DNA of 64,000 bases from CAZAPO01 sp044841755 (GCA_044841755.1 JAXOFM010000006.1:62001-126000), one strand, 5' to 3'; positions 1-8,974 are shown, numbered from the stretch's first letter. Made by a program: numbers and translations. Notes: generated by a model not told the origin, from the letters alone.

Positions 1-2577
1 ATTTCTGAAAACCAGTTGTTCATCAAAGGCATCCAGAAGGATGATACTGTCTGTTGTTACCTTTCCTGCTAGTATTTCTTTACTTAAAGCATTTAGTACC
101 TCTTTTTGTATAACTCGTTTTACAGGGCGTGCACCATATTCTGGATTGAACCCTTTTTCTGCTAGATACAAAATGGCTTCTTGAGTTGCATCAAAGGTAA
201 TTCCTTGTTGAGCAATCATTTTTGTAACCGCCTTTAGTTGAAGACCTACAATTGCTGTTATATCTCCTTTAGACAGTGGTGTAAACATTATTGTGTCATC
301 TATTCTATTTAAAAACTCTGGACGAACATTTTGCTTCAATAATCCAAGAACGTCCGCCTTGGCAGCTTCCATTGCTGTATCTATATCTTGTATAGCTTCA
401 AATTTTTCTTTAATAATATGACTTCCCATATTTGACGTCATGATAATGATGGTATTCTTGAAATCTGCAATACGACCTTTATTATCTGTTAATCTACCTT
501 CGTCTAATACTTGTAACAAAATATTGAAGGTGTCTGGATGTGCTTTTTCGATCTCATCTAATAAGACCACAGAGTATGGTTTTCTTCGAACAGCTTCAGT
601 AAGTTGCCCTCCTTCATCATAGCCAACATATCCTGGGGGAGCTCCAACCAATCGGCTAACAGCATGACGTTCTTGATATTCGCTCATATCTATTCTAGTC
701 ATAGCATTTTCGTCATCAAATAAATATTCTGCTAATGCTTTAGCAAGTTCGGTTTTTCCAACTCCTGTTGTTCCTAAGAACAGGAATGTACCTATTGGTT
801 TTTCTGGATTTTGTAATCCTGCTCTACTGCGTCTTACCGCATCACTTACTGCTATGATAGCTTCTTCTTGACCAACAACTCGTTTGTGCAGTTCATTTTC
901 TAGTTGTAAGAGCTTTTCTCTTTCGCTCTGAATCATTTTTGTTACAGGAATACCTGTCCATTTTGCAACAACTTCTGCAATATCATCGTAGGTAACTTCT
1001 TCTTTTATTAATGCGGTTTCTTGCTGTGCTTGTAGTTGCTTTTGATAAACCTCCAGTTGCGACTGAGCTTCCTTAATCTTTCCGTAGCGTAATTCAGCTA
1101 CTTTTCCATAGTCACCATCACGTTCTGCGCGTTCTGCCTCTAGCTTGAAGTTTTCAATATCCTGTTTTGTATTTTGAATATTTTCAACAACTTCTTTTTC
1201 ACTTTTCCATTTGGCATTTAAATCATTTCGTTCTTCTTTTAGATTAGCAAGATCGGAGCGTAGAGATTTCAGCTTAGCTTCATCCTTTTCGCGCTTAATA
1301 GCTTCTATCTCAATTTCTAATTGCATGATCTTTCTATCTAAAACATCTAATTCTTCTGGTTTTGAGTTGATTTCCATTCGTAATTTAGATGCAGCCTCAT
1401 CCATTAAATCAATTGCCTTATCTGGAAGGAAGCGATTCGTAATATATCTATTCGATAATTCTACAGCTCCAATAATAGCTTCATCTTTAATGCGAACTTT
1501 GTGATGCGTTTCATACTTCTCTTTTATACCGCGAAGGATGGAAATAGCACTTTCAGTATCAGGCTCATCAACCATTACTTTTTGGAATCGCCTTTCCAAT
1601 GCTTTATCTTTTTCGAAATACTTCTGATATTCATCTAGTGTTGTAGCACCAACAGCTCTAAGCTCACCACGTGCAAGTGCGGGTTTTAAGATGTTTGCGG
1701 CATCCATAGCTCCTTGACCACCACCAGCGCCTACTAGTGTGTGAATTTCATCAATAAAAAGTACAATATCCCCTTCACTGGTAGTTACTTCTTTTATTAC
1801 AGCTTTTAAACGCTCTTCAAACTCTCCTTTAAATTTTGCCCCTGCAATTAATGCGCCCATATCCAGCGCAAAAATTTGCTTGTCTTTTAAGTTCTCAGGA
1901 ATATCTCCATCAATAATTCTGTGCGCTAAGCCTTCAGCAATGGCCGTTTTACCAGTTCCTGGTTCTCCTACTAGAATAGGATTATTCTTGGTTCTACGAG
2001 ATAGGATTTGAAGAATTCGTCTTATTTCTTCATCACGACCAATTACTGGATCCAGTTTTCCGTCCTTAGCTAATTGGTTGAGGTTTTTGGCGTATTTATT
2101 TAATGAGTTATAAGTTTCTTCTTGACTTTGAGAGGTTACTCGTTCTCCTTTTCTCAACTCTTCTATTGCTGCTTGCAAGCCTTTTTCAGTGACTCCTTGA
2201 TCTTTTAAGATTTGTGAGACTTTGCTTTTAGATTTGAATATCCCAATGATTAAATGCTCTATAGAAACATAATCATCTTTCATTTTTTTTGCAGCTATTG
2301 AGGCTTCGTTCAATGCTTTTCCAGCTTCTCTAGATAGCATGATATCTCCTCCAGAAACCTTTGAAAATGATTCCATTTCCTTTGTTAAAATTTGTTCAAC
2401 TAGTGAAACATTAACGTTTAACTTTTTAAGTAGGAAAGGCAATACATTTTCATCTACGTCAAAAATAGCTTTGAATAAATGTTCGTTTTCTATTTGTTGA
2501 TGACCATAACTTTGAGCAAGTTGTTGTGCTTGTTGTATGGCCTCTTGTGATTTTATGGTAAAATTATTAAAGTTCAT
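1..2577 (-). CDS. clpB: ATP-dependent chaperone ClpB, C-terminus cut by window edge
   Basis: Hsp100 disaggregase that threads aggregated proteins through a hexameric ring, with DnaK, in the cytoplasm. 859 codons are visible on the minus strand and the frame is still open at base 1; the family is usually about 860-870 residues, so only the last few residues are missing. In order: Clp N-domain (about residues 1-145), first AAA+ module with Walker A GEPGTGKT at 204-211 and a Walker B followed by DEIHTLVGAGG, a long charged coiled-coil middle domain (about 400-525) that marks ClpB rather than ClpA/ClpC, then a second AAA+ module with GTTGVGKT near residue 600 and DEIEKAHPD. The ATG at 2577 gives the normal family start MNFNNFTIKS. 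It diverges from ytxJ; the space between holds a perfect inverted repeat (2668-2682). No CIRCE operator is visible. Confidence 0.96.
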   Translation of the reverse strand, partial: MNFNNFTIKSQEAIQQAQQLAQSYGHQQIENEHLFKAIFDVDENVLPFLLKKLNVNVSLVEQILTKEMESFSKVSGGDIMLSREAGKALNEASIAAKKMKDDYVSIEHLIIGIFKSKSKVSQILKDQGVTEKGLQAAIEELRKGERVTSQSQEETYNSLNKYAKNLNQLAKDGKLDPVIGRDEEIRRILQILSRRTKNNPILVGEPGTGKTAIAEGLAHRIIDGDIPENLKDKQIFALDMGALIAGAKFKGEFEERLKAVIKEVTTSEGDIVLFIDEIHTLVGAGGGQGAMDAANILKPALARGELRAVGATTLDEYQKYFEKDKALERRFQKVMVDEPDTESAISILRGIKEKYETHHKVRIKDEAIIGAVELSNRYITNRFLPDKAIDLMDEAASKLRMEINSKPEELDVLDRKIMQLEIEIEAIKREKDEAKLKSLRSDLANLKEERNDLNAKWKSEKEVVENIQNTKQDIENFKLEAERAERDGDYGKVAELRYGKIKEAQSQLEVYQKQLQAQQETALIKEEVTYDDIAEVVAKWTGIPVTKMIQSEREKLLQLENELHKRVVGQEEAIIAVSDAVRRSRAGLQNPEKPIGTFLFLGTTGVGKTELAKALAEYLFDDENAMTRIDMSEYQERHAVSRLVGAPPGYVGYDEGGQLTEAVRRKPYSVVLLDEIEKAHPDTFNILLQVLDEGRLTDNKGRIADFKNTIIIMTSNMGSHIIKEKFEAIQDIDTAMEAAKADVLGLLKQNVRPEFLNRIDDTIMFTPLSKGDITAIVGLQLKAVTKMIAQQGITFDATQEAILYLAEKGFNPEYGARPVKRVIQKEVLNALSKEILAGKVTTDSIILLDAFDEQLVFRN

Positions 2578-2667
2578 CTTGTTTAATTTTTCTTTTTGCA
2601 TTTGTTTATTCAATAACCTTACCAATAGATTTAAAGAGACATTTTGTCTGTTAACTACCTGATTTTA

Positions 2668-2682
2668 ATGACGTTTCGTCAT
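2668..2682. promoter_or_regulatory. perfect inverted repeat between clpB and ytxJ
   Basis: ATGACG-TTT-CGTCAT, six-base arms with a three-base centre, lies 91 bases upstream of the clpB ATG and 37 bases upstream of the ytxJ ATG. A second smaller palindrome, AGACA-TTT-TGTCT, is nearby at about 2636-2648. Placement between divergent genes suggests an operator, but no clear TAnnTTTG box is next to it and there is no second copy elsewhere that I noticed. Confidence 0.3.
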
Positions 2683-2718
2683 ATTGTAAGGTTTCGATTT
2701 AGTTACGACCTAAGCCAA

Positions 2719-3105
2719 ATGGGAATATTTAAAAGTCTATTTAAATCGGCCGAACCTAAGGAGGAAAAGATATTACCTTGGATTCCTCTTACAGCAGTTC
2801 CACAGTTGGGTTTAATAGAGGAAAAGTCTAAGATGCGACCTCAATTGATCTTCAAACATTCGACACGATGTGGAATAAGTAGAATGGTTATTAATCAGTT
2901 TATTGAAGCTCATGATTTTGATCAAAAGGACTTTGATCTGTACTTTCTTGACCTTTTAAGTCATCGAGAGGTTTCAAACGAGGTTGCTTATAAATTTCAA
3001 GTACTACATGAATCTCCTCAACTTATAATTGTTAAAAATGGAGTAACTGTTGCTCATGCTAGTCATGGTGGAATTCATCAGATAGATCTATCATTATTTC
3101 GTTAA
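2719..3105 (+). CDS. ytxJ: bacillithiol system redox-active protein YtxJ (BrxC-like)
   Basis: Small cytoplasmic thioredoxin-fold protein, 128 residues, of the YtxJ family, thought to act as a monothiol bacilliredoxin that removes bacillithiol from protein cysteines. The key visible feature is the single active cysteine in HSTRCGISRMV, at the N-terminus of the first helix, followed by a beta strand (FDLYFLDLL), a conserved HESPQLIIVKNG segment that supplies the cis-Pro region, and a final strand-helix. The frame is open back to a TTG at 2644, but the ATG at 2719 gives the start MGIFKSLFK expected for the family, so I use it. It diverges from clpB. Its presence suggests the organism makes bacillithiol, as many flavobacteria do; no bacillithiol synthesis gene lies in this window. 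Confidence 0.88.
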   Translation: MGIFKSLFKSAEPKEEKILPWIPLTAVPQLGLIEEKSKMRPQLIFKHSTRCGISRMVINQFIEAHDFDQKDFDLYFLDLLSHREVSNEVAYKFQVLHESPQLIIVKNGVTVAHASHGGIHQIDLSLFR

Positions 3106-3154
3106 AATAATTATAAAAGTGTCTTAGAAGGGAGGAATGGTATTTCTTTAGCCA

Positions 3155-3162
3155 TATTTTTG
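3155..3162 (+). promoter_or_regulatory. -7 box for serine hydrolase gene
   Basis: TATTTTTG fits the Bacteroidota -7 consensus TAnnTTTG and ends 17 bases before the ATG at 3180. A TTG at the usual -33 distance is not seen. Confidence 0.45.
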
Positions 3163-3179
3163 ATTAAGATTTAGTACTT

Positions 3180-4316
3180 ATGAAAAAATTTCTCCTCTTT
3201 TTCGTTTGCTTGTTGTTGTTACAATTAAATGCACAGCAAGTAACTAACGATCAGCTTGTTGAAAAAATTAATAATCGATTAGACGAAATCTGGAAAGCAT
3301 CTAAGGCTCCTGGATTGTCTTTTTCTGTAGTATTTCCTGATGGAGCTCCTCAAACCTTTACCAGAGGATTTGCTAATATTGAGGAAAACATTGCTATGAA
3401 CTCCAATACAAAAATGCTTGGTGGTAGCACTGGTAAAGTATTTTATTCTGTCGTAGCGCTGCAATTAATTGAGGAGGGAAAACTTCAATTAGATACACCA
3501 ATTTTTGATCATATGTCTGAATTTGATTGGTTTGAGCGCATTCCCAACGCCAAGAATCTTACCGTACGCTCTTTAATGCGTCATGAAACAGGAATTCCTC
3601 GTTATGTTTTTAGTGAAAATTTTCAAACTGATGTTCTGAAGGATGTCGATAAAGTATGGAAACCAGAGGAGTTACTGTCTTATATTTTTGATAATAAGCC
3701 ACAATTTGATGTTGGCGAGAGTTTTGCTTATTCAGATACCAATTACATCATTTTATGTATGTTAATAGAAAAAATAACGGGTAATTCTATTTATGAGGAA
3801 GTTAAAAAAAGAGTTTTAGATAAGGCGGGATTAAGAAATGTGGTTCCGCAGACATCTAGATCTTATAAAAATATAGCACAAGGTTATAATGGCGCAGAAG
3901 ATGCTTTTTATCCTGGACTACAATTTAATAAAGAAGGGCAGAGTAATTATAACCTTCAGTTTGAATGGGCTGGAGGAGGTCTTGTGATTACGACAGCAGA
4001 TTTGGCTGTTTTGGCAAAGAAAGTTTATGAAGGAGCAATGTTTAATCCTTCATTATTATCAGAATATTTAAAAGGTATTGATGCTGGAAATATGGGAGGT
4101 CAATGGGGATTAGGTGTTCACATTAGAGAAACTCCTAAAGGTTATATTTATGGGCATAGTGGATATATGCCTGGTTATATTACTAATATGATGTATTATG
4201 CAAAACACAAATTTGCCATTTGTTATCAAATAAATACATCAGATCGAACGAAAACATCTATTATGAGGCTTTTACCCTCTGTTGGTAATATGATTACTGA
4301 AGCCTTAGATAAGTAA
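3180..4316 (+). CDS. exported serine hydrolase, beta-lactamase/PBP4 family
   Basis: 378-residue protein of the class C beta-lactamase / D-Ala-D-Ala carboxypeptidase / esterase superfamily. Residues 1-19 form a signal peptide (MKKFLLFFVCLLLLQLNAQ) without a lipobox cysteine, so it is probably periplasmic or further exported. The nucleophile motif S-x-x-K is S83-TG-K86 in GGSTGKVF; the tyrosine motif is Y184 in YSDTNY, with Asp where class C enzymes have Asn; the third motif is H326-S-G328. These three motifs in order make the fold call safe, but the substrate (peptidoglycan stem peptide, small ester, D-amino peptide) cannot be read from sequence. A second member of the same superfamily lies at 28186-29397. 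Transcription is single-gene: a -7 box upstream and a strong hairpin just after the stop. Confidence 0.88.
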   Translation: MKKFLLFFVCLLLLQLNAQQVTNDQLVEKINNRLDEIWKASKAPGLSFSVVFPDGAPQTFTRGFANIEENIAMNSNTKMLGGSTGKVFYSVVALQLIEEGKLQLDTPIFDHMSEFDWFERIPNAKNLTVRSLMRHETGIPRYVFSENFQTDVLKDVDKVWKPEELLSYIFDNKPQFDVGESFAYSDTNYIILCMLIEKITGNSIYEEVKKRVLDKAGLRNVVPQTSRSYKNIAQGYNGAEDAFYPGLQFNKEGQSNYNLQFEWAGGGLVITTADLAVLAKKVYEGAMFNPSLLSEYLKGIDAGNMGGQWGLGVHIRETPKGYIYGHSGYMPGYITNMMYYAKHKFAICYQINTSDRTKTSIMRLLPSVGNMITEALDK

Positions 4317-4317
4317 C

Positions 4318-4349
4318 AAAAAACTCCCAGCACACGCTGGGAGTTTTTT
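4318..4349. terminator. bidirectional rho-independent terminator
   Basis: Stem CTCCCAGC / GCTGGGAG (4324-4331 and 4336-4343) with loop ACAC, preceded by six A-rich bases and followed by six T. The A and T flanks let it end transcription from both convergent neighbours. Confidence 0.9.
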
Positions 4350-4350
4350 G

Positions 4351-5532
4351 TTATGTTCCAAATCTATAAGAATTAATTATAGATTTTAGTTCGTGTTTTA
4401 AATTCTCACCTGAATCGTATACCATTTGTTCATCAGTTGGGAACTGTACTCTTCTTTGGTTTAATAATCTTTTGTCTCTTTTCGTTAACGCTCTTTTATC
4501 TCCTCTATAAACACCAAATCTGTTTTCAAATACAAACTCTGTATCAATTGGAAAGGCATCGATGATTTGGTTCGATTTCAAATCGGTATAAACAACATCT
4601 GCCAAAACTTTAGTAGATTTAAATTGATTGAATTCAGAAAAACGTGCTCTAGCTTCAATAATTTTATCCACTTTGATATCATTACCTAAAGAGTCTTTGG
4701 CGACGTTTCCATTTTCATCAAGTTGATATTCCCAACCATCAACAATTTGTTTTTTTCTAACCAATTGTTTTTCTCTTAATTCTTCTGGAGAGATGAGTAT
4801 TCTTCTCAGTTGTAGTTGCATCTCATAATCATAAGTAATAGCTGCTTCTTTTTTAGCATGATAAACAGTCCAGAATTGATTAAGCCCATACGTATTAAAG
4901 TCTAACAAGTCATATTCTAATTGAGCCGGAATGATTTGTCTGGTTCTGTTTTCAATACCAACAAGCACATAATCTTTACCTTTTTCATGAGCTTCGACCA
5001 TAAGTTCTCTGGTCTCTTCAAAATTTGGATTGATAGACTCTATATATTCAAAAATGCTGTACGCTTCTCTAATATTTATTTTGTCATTTGTGTCAAGTAA
5101 ATCAAGACCTTTGTCTATTAAATAGTCAGATGCCTTATATCTGTAATCAACAATTTGAGTTTCATAATCGTTGAATTCTAGATTTAAATATTTGTTTCCG
5201 ATCTTTAATGGAAGATATGGCTTGATTGCTTCTTGTCTTGCTTCCAAGTTTACATACAATTCATAGATTAATTTGTACTGTTCTGGATTACCATCTTTTT
5301 TAAGATGTGAAATGGTTTTTAAGTCTCGTTCTACAACTTTGTAAAACGCATCTTCAAGCATCACAACAAATTTTTGCTTTCGCTTTTTGTCTTTGTTGTT
5401 TTCAAGTTTATTTAAGGCATTACTAATAGCTGTATCATAATTACCAGCGTGTAGTTGCTTTTCAATTTGCTTTCTTCCACCACAAGATAGTAGTACTGAA
5501 AGAAAGACTGTTAAGAGTAGTAATTTCTTCAT
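4351..5532 (-). CDS. uncharacterised lipoprotein, helical repeat-like N-half
   Basis: 393-residue protein that I do not recognise beyond a flavobacterial hypothetical lipoprotein. The signal peptide ends in VLLSC with Cys17 as the lipidated residue. Residues 20-200 are rich in amphipathic helices with the spacing of tetratricopeptide-like repeats (for example QLHAGNYDTAISNALNKLE and REAYSIFEYIESINPNFEE). The C-terminal half is mixed alpha/beta, very charged (KRALTKRDKRLLNQRR), and includes a stretch reading DENGNVAKDSLGNDIKVD that looks like a beta hairpin. It sits alone, convergent with the serine hydrolase across a shared terminator. Probable role: periplasm-facing scaffold of the inner or outer membrane; no enzyme motif seen. 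Confidence 0.75.
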   Translation of the reverse strand: MKKLLLLTVFLSVLLSCGGRKQIEKQLHAGNYDTAISNALNKLENNKDKKRKQKFVVMLEDAFYKVVERDLKTISHLKKDGNPEQYKLIYELYVNLEARQEAIKPYLPLKIGNKYLNLEFNDYETQIVDYRYKASDYLIDKGLDLLDTNDKINIREAYSIFEYIESINPNFEETRELMVEAHEKGKDYVLVGIENRTRQIIPAQLEYDLLDFNTYGLNQFWTVYHAKKEAAITYDYEMQLQLRRILISPEELREKQLVRKKQIVDGWEYQLDENGNVAKDSLGNDIKVDKIIEARARFSEFNQFKSTKVLADVVYTDLKSNQIIDAFPIDTEFVFENRFGVYRGDKRALTKRDKRLLNQRRVQFPTDEQMVYDSGENLKHELKSIINSYRFGT

Positions 5533-5582
5533 AATCTTGTGTTTTAATTGATTTCTGTTTAAGAGAGTTCAATTATAATGCC

Positions 5583-5627
5583 AGAAAAAAAATAACCCTC
5601 AAAACTTAATTGTTATCGAGGGTTATT
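5583..5627 (-). terminator. terminator of fumarylacetoacetase gene
   Basis: Ten-base perfect arms AATAACCCTC (5591-5600) and GAGGGTTATT (5618-5627) with a 17-base loop; read on the minus strand the hairpin is followed by a run of eight T (complement of the A run at about 5584-5592). Confidence 0.85.
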
Positions 5628-5654
5628 AATTTGATATTTAGTGTTTTATATCGA

Positions 5655-6941
5655 CTATTTTTTTTGATTAAAAACTGGGAGTATTTGCGTTTTTACTTGT
5701 CCGAAGCCAATTCTAACATCATCATTTTCACAATGCCCTCTCATGATAATGGTATCGTAATCTTCAATGAATTTCCTTTCTGAACCATCTTTCATTTTAA
5801 TTGGTTTCTCCCCTTTCCAAGTTAATTCTAACATAGACCCAAAAGAATCTTCAGTAGGACCAGAAATGGTTCCGCTTCCCATCATATCACCAGAATTTAC
5901 AGGACAACCATTAATGGTATGATGTGCCAACTGTTGAGCCATATTCCAATACATATACTTAAAATTAGAACGAGCTACAACCTGCTCTTTGGCATCTTGA
6001 GGTTTTAAGGCAACTTCAAGCTGTATGTCGAAACTCTTTTTGCCTTTTGATCTCAAATAAGGCAAAGGTTTTGGAGTTTGCTTAGGAGTATCTACTCTAA
6101 AAGGTTCTAAAGCATCTAACGTAACAATCCAAGGAGAAATAGATGATGCAAAATTCTTTCCTAAGAAAGGACCTAGTGGTACATATTCCCATTTTTGAAT
6201 GTCTCGAGCACTTAAATCATTAAATAAAACCAATCCGAAGATGTAATCTTCAGCTTCCTCAATAGGAATAGGTTCTCCCAAATCATTAGCATCAGTTGTA
6301 ATAAAGGCCATTTCTAACTCGAAATCCACTTGTTTTGAAGGTCCAAAAACAGGAGTTTTTGCACCAACAGGCATTGTCTGCCCTTGAGGACGATGTACAG
6401 GAATATGCGTTGTAACTATAGAAGAACTTCTACCATGATAGCCAACAGGTAAATGCAACCAATTAGGCATTAATGCATTATCAGCTCCTCTAAACATGGT
6501 TCCTACATTTGTTGCATGCTCTTTACTCGCATAAAAATCTGTATAATCACCAACCTGAACTGGCATTTTCATTTCAATTTCATCAAGTCTGAATAAAACA
6601 ATCTCTTTATGTTTTACATTGTTCTTTAACGTTTCATTTTTACTGTCAAATATTTCAGCAATTCTATCGCGTACCAAACGCCAAGTTTTTCTTCCATCTG
6701 CAATAAAATCGTTAAGTGTATCTTGTAAAAAGATATCATCAGTTAATGGAATTCCTTCAAAATAACCTAACTGATGCAATGCACCAAGGTCAATTGCAGT
6801 ATCACCAATACGTGTACCTATCGTGATGATGTCATCCTTAGTTAGAAAAACTCCAAAGGGAATATTCTGGATAGGGAAATCAGAGTTCTTATTTACGTAT
6901 AACCAAGAAGTTCTGTCTGGATTATTAGCTGATAATGGCAT
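5655..6941 (-). CDS. fahA: fumarylacetoacetase
   Basis: Last enzyme of tyrosine and phenylalanine breakdown: hydrolyses 4-fumarylacetoacetate to fumarate and acetoacetate in the cytoplasm. The 428-residue length fits the full two-domain enzyme: an N-terminal SH3-like domain (about 1-115, beginning with FPIQNIPFGVF) and a C-terminal mixed beta-sandwich catalytic domain. Visible family segments include GYHGRSSSIV, the metal-binding acidic region DFELEMAF, FNDLSARDIQKWEY, the GPFLGKNFASSISPW loop, and SGDMMGSGTISGP near the C-terminus. It diverges from glyA and ends at its own terminator. Other homogentisate-pathway genes are not in the window. ATG at 6941 lies 37 bases after a TAGGTTTG box. Confidence 0.96.
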   Translation of the reverse strand: MPLSANNPDRTSWLYVNKNSDFPIQNIPFGVFLTKDDIITIGTRIGDTAIDLGALHQLGYFEGIPLTDDIFLQDTLNDFIADGRKTWRLVRDRIAEIFDSKNETLKNNVKHKEIVLFRLDEIEMKMPVQVGDYTDFYASKEHATNVGTMFRGADNALMPNWLHLPVGYHGRSSSIVTTHIPVHRPQGQTMPVGAKTPVFGPSKQVDFELEMAFITTDANDLGEPIPIEEAEDYIFGLVLFNDLSARDIQKWEYVPLGPFLGKNFASSISPWIVTLDALEPFRVDTPKQTPKPLPYLRSKGKKSFDIQLEVALKPQDAKEQVVARSNFKYMYWNMAQQLAHHTINGCPVNSGDMMGSGTISGPTEDSFGSMLELTWKGEKPIKMKDGSERKFIEDYDTIIMRGHCENDDVRIGFGQVKTQILPVFNQKK

Positions 6942-6978
6942 AAGTTTTATGTTGATTATATCTTAATAAATTTATATT

Positions 6979-6986
6979 CAAACCTA
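6979..6986 (-). promoter_or_regulatory. -7 box for fahA
   Basis: On the minus strand TAGGTTTG matches TAnnTTTG, 37 bases before the fahA ATG. No TTG at the expected -33 distance. Confidence 0.45.
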
Positions 6987-7093
6987 CATATTTTTTTTAT
7001 AGAAATGCTAATTTCGGCTTCAAAATAAAAGTAAGTTTATTTTGACGCTTTTATTTTAAACTATTTTCGAGCTAAATATTTGTATTTCATAGG

Positions 7094-7121
7094 TTGAAAC
7101 TATTAGTATTTACTATTTTTG
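7094..7121 (+). promoter_or_regulatory. promoter of glyA
   Basis: TTG (7094-7096), 17-base spacer, TATTTTTG (7114-7121): the Bacteroidota -33/-7 arrangement, 25 bases before the glyA ATG. Confidence 0.65.
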
Positions 7122-7146
7122 GAAATCACTTAATTTAAAAACATAT

Positions 7147-8433
7147 ATGCAACGCGACGAACAGATCTTTGAGTTGATAGAAGCAGAAAAAGAACGTCAA
7201 TTACATGGAATTGAATTGATAGCTTCAGAGAACTTTGTAAGCGATCAGGTAATGGAAGCAGCCGGATCAGTACTAACTAATAAATATGCCGAAGGATATC
7301 CAGGTAAACGTTATTATGGAGGCTGTGAAGTTGTAGATGAAGTTGAACAGTTAGCTATAGACAGAGCAAAGACATTGTTTGGTGCTGAGTACGTAAATGT
7401 ACAGCCACATTCTGGTAGTCAAGCAAATACTGCTGTTTTTGCAGCTTGCTTAAAACCAGGAGATAAGATATTAGGTTTTGACCTTTCTCATGGAGGGCAT
7501 CTTACTCATGGATCTCCAGTTAACTTTTCTGGTAAATTATATAATCCTGTTTTTTATGGCGTAGAGGAAGAAACAGGACGAATTGACTATGATAAATTAG
7601 AAGCTATTGCTAAAGAAGAGCAGCCTAAATTAATTATAGCTGGAGCATCTGCATATTCCAGAGATATGAATTTTAGGCGTTTTAGAGAAATTGCTGATAG
7701 TGTAGGAGCAATTTTAATGGCAGATATTTCACATCCAGCAGGTTTGATTGCGAAAGGTATTCTAAATGACCCATTACCACACTGTCATATAGTGACCACT
7801 ACTACTCACAAGACATTACGGGGACCTAGAGGAGGACTGATCATGATGGGTAAAGATTTTGAAAACCCTTTTGGACTTACATTAAAATCTGGAAAGCCAA
7901 GAATGATGTCATCGTTATTAAACTCTGGAGTATTTCCTGGAAATCAAGGTGGGCCTTTAGAGCATATTATTGCTGCTAAAGCGATTGCTTTTGGAGAAGC
8001 ACTAACAGATGAGTTTATGCACTATACATTGCAAGTAAAAAAGAATGCCGATGCCATGGCTAAAGCACTTGTAGATAAAGGTTATCATATTATTTCTGGA
8101 GGAACAGACAATCATATGATGTTAATTGATCTTAGGAATAAGGATATCAGTGGAAAGGATGCTGAACAAGCGCTTGTTAAGGCAGATATTACGGTTAATA
8201 AGAATATGGTACCTTTTGATGATAAATCACCATTTGTAACTTCTGGAATTAGAATAGGAACTCCTGCAGTTACTACTCGTGGTTTAAAAGAGAACGATAT
8301 GCCAGCAATTGTTGACTTAATTGATGAGGTAATTATGAATTACGAAGATGTAGCTGTTCTAGAGTCGGTTAGAGTAAGAGTTAATGAGATGATGGCAGAT
8401 AGACCATTATTTGCAGAGACAGAAGTTGTTTAA
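7147..8433 (+). CDS. glyA: serine hydroxymethyltransferase
   Basis: PLP enzyme that interconverts serine and glycine while loading tetrahydrofolate with a one-carbon unit, feeding purine, thymidylate and methionine synthesis; cytoplasmic, acting as dimer or tetramer. 428 residues, slightly longer than the usual 410-420. The N-terminus shows IELIASENFVSDQVM, followed by TNKYAEGYPGKRYYGGCE (folate and PLP site), the serine-binding HSGSQAN at 88-94, the aspartate in MADISHPAGL that pairs with the pyridine nitrogen, and the Schiff-base lysine K222 in TTTTHKTLRGPRGG. Single-gene transcript: promoter at 7094-7121 and a hairpin directly after the stop. It diverges from fahA. Confidence 0.98.
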   Translation: MQRDEQIFELIEAEKERQLHGIELIASENFVSDQVMEAAGSVLTNKYAEGYPGKRYYGGCEVVDEVEQLAIDRAKTLFGAEYVNVQPHSGSQANTAVFAACLKPGDKILGFDLSHGGHLTHGSPVNFSGKLYNPVFYGVEEETGRIDYDKLEAIAKEEQPKLIIAGASAYSRDMNFRRFREIADSVGAILMADISHPAGLIAKGILNDPLPHCHIVTTTTHKTLRGPRGGLIMMGKDFENPFGLTLKSGKPRMMSSLLNSGVFPGNQGGPLEHIIAAKAIAFGEALTDEFMHYTLQVKKNADAMAKALVDKGYHIISGGTDNHMMLIDLRNKDISGKDAEQALVKADITVNKNMVPFDDKSPFVTSGIRIGTPAVTTRGLKENDMPAIVDLIDEVIMNYEDVAVLESVRVRVNEMMADRPLFAETEVV

Positions 8434-8453
8434 GAATAACTTTATAGATAATG

Positions 8454-8482
8454 AAAAAGCCTGCAAATGCAGGCTTTTTTTT
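8454..8482. terminator. bidirectional terminator after glyA
   Basis: Stem GCCTGC (8459-8464) / GCAGGC (8469-8474), loop AAAT, flanked by AAAAA and a run of eight T. It also serves the convergent gene ending at 8481. Confidence 0.9.
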
Positions 8483-8921
8483 ATTTCTCTAAAGGACCTT
8501 CCCAAATTACTTGTTCAATCATCCATTTATCTCCTCTTTTTGACAGCAGCATGTAATCTACTCCCCAAAACGCGGTAACCTTTGCTACAGCGATACTATT
8601 GCTTATATCTAAAACTTGAACTTTTTTAGGAGCATCTGCTTTTGCAAATTGTTTTTTCTCTTTCACATTTTTAGCATAACCAAGTGCTTTTTCAAAAGTC
8701 ATATAGTTTTGTTGTTTGTATTCTCCAGTTTCTTTGCTTTTCCAAAATCCAAATTTGTTAAGAGTGGGCTGTACACTGGCTTTTAGTTTTTCTTGATCAC
8801 CTTCGTAGAAGCCTTCAATATAGTTCATACAAGCTTTTTCAACGCCTTGTTTGTCTGTAGCTTGTGCATTGGTGAAGTTTATCACCAATAGCATCATTAA
8901 TGTGGATAGTATTGTTTTCAT
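8481..8921 (-). CDS. exported NTF2-like protein (putative lumazine-binding family)
   Basis: 146 residues, signal peptide 1-19 (ending FTNAQA), then a single NTF2-like cone domain of the SnoaL / putative lumazine-binding type. Family features are an N-terminal helix with the pattern VEKACMNYIEGFYEGDQEKL, then alternating strands ending in VAKVTAFWGVDYMLLSKRGDKWMIEQVIWEG, the usual closing strand pair. No catalytic residues can be assigned. The lumazine-binding name is a family label, not evidence of that ligand. It ends against the glyA terminator, and 53 bases separate it from the upstream beta-helix lipoprotein, so co-transcription is possible. Confidence 0.75.
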   Translation of the reverse strand: MKTILSTLMMLLVINFTNAQATDKQGVEKACMNYIEGFYEGDQEKLKASVQPTLNKFGFWKSKETGEYKQQNYMTFEKALGYAKNVKEKKQFAKADAPKKVQVLDISNSIAVAKVTAFWGVDYMLLSKRGDKWMIEQVIWEGPLEK

Positions 8922-8974
8922 GTTTAAAATTTACTGAATTATTGAAAACAAGACAGTTAATAGAATGTTATAAT

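Noticed and set aside
1211..1504. 97-codon open frame opposite clpB
   Set aside because: Lies opposite the ClpB middle domain, an accident of the coding strand.
6942..7146. possible riboswitch between fahA and glyA
   Set aside because: The 205-base gap is AT-rich with promoter boxes for both genes and no conserved stem set; glycine or folate riboswitch elements not seen.
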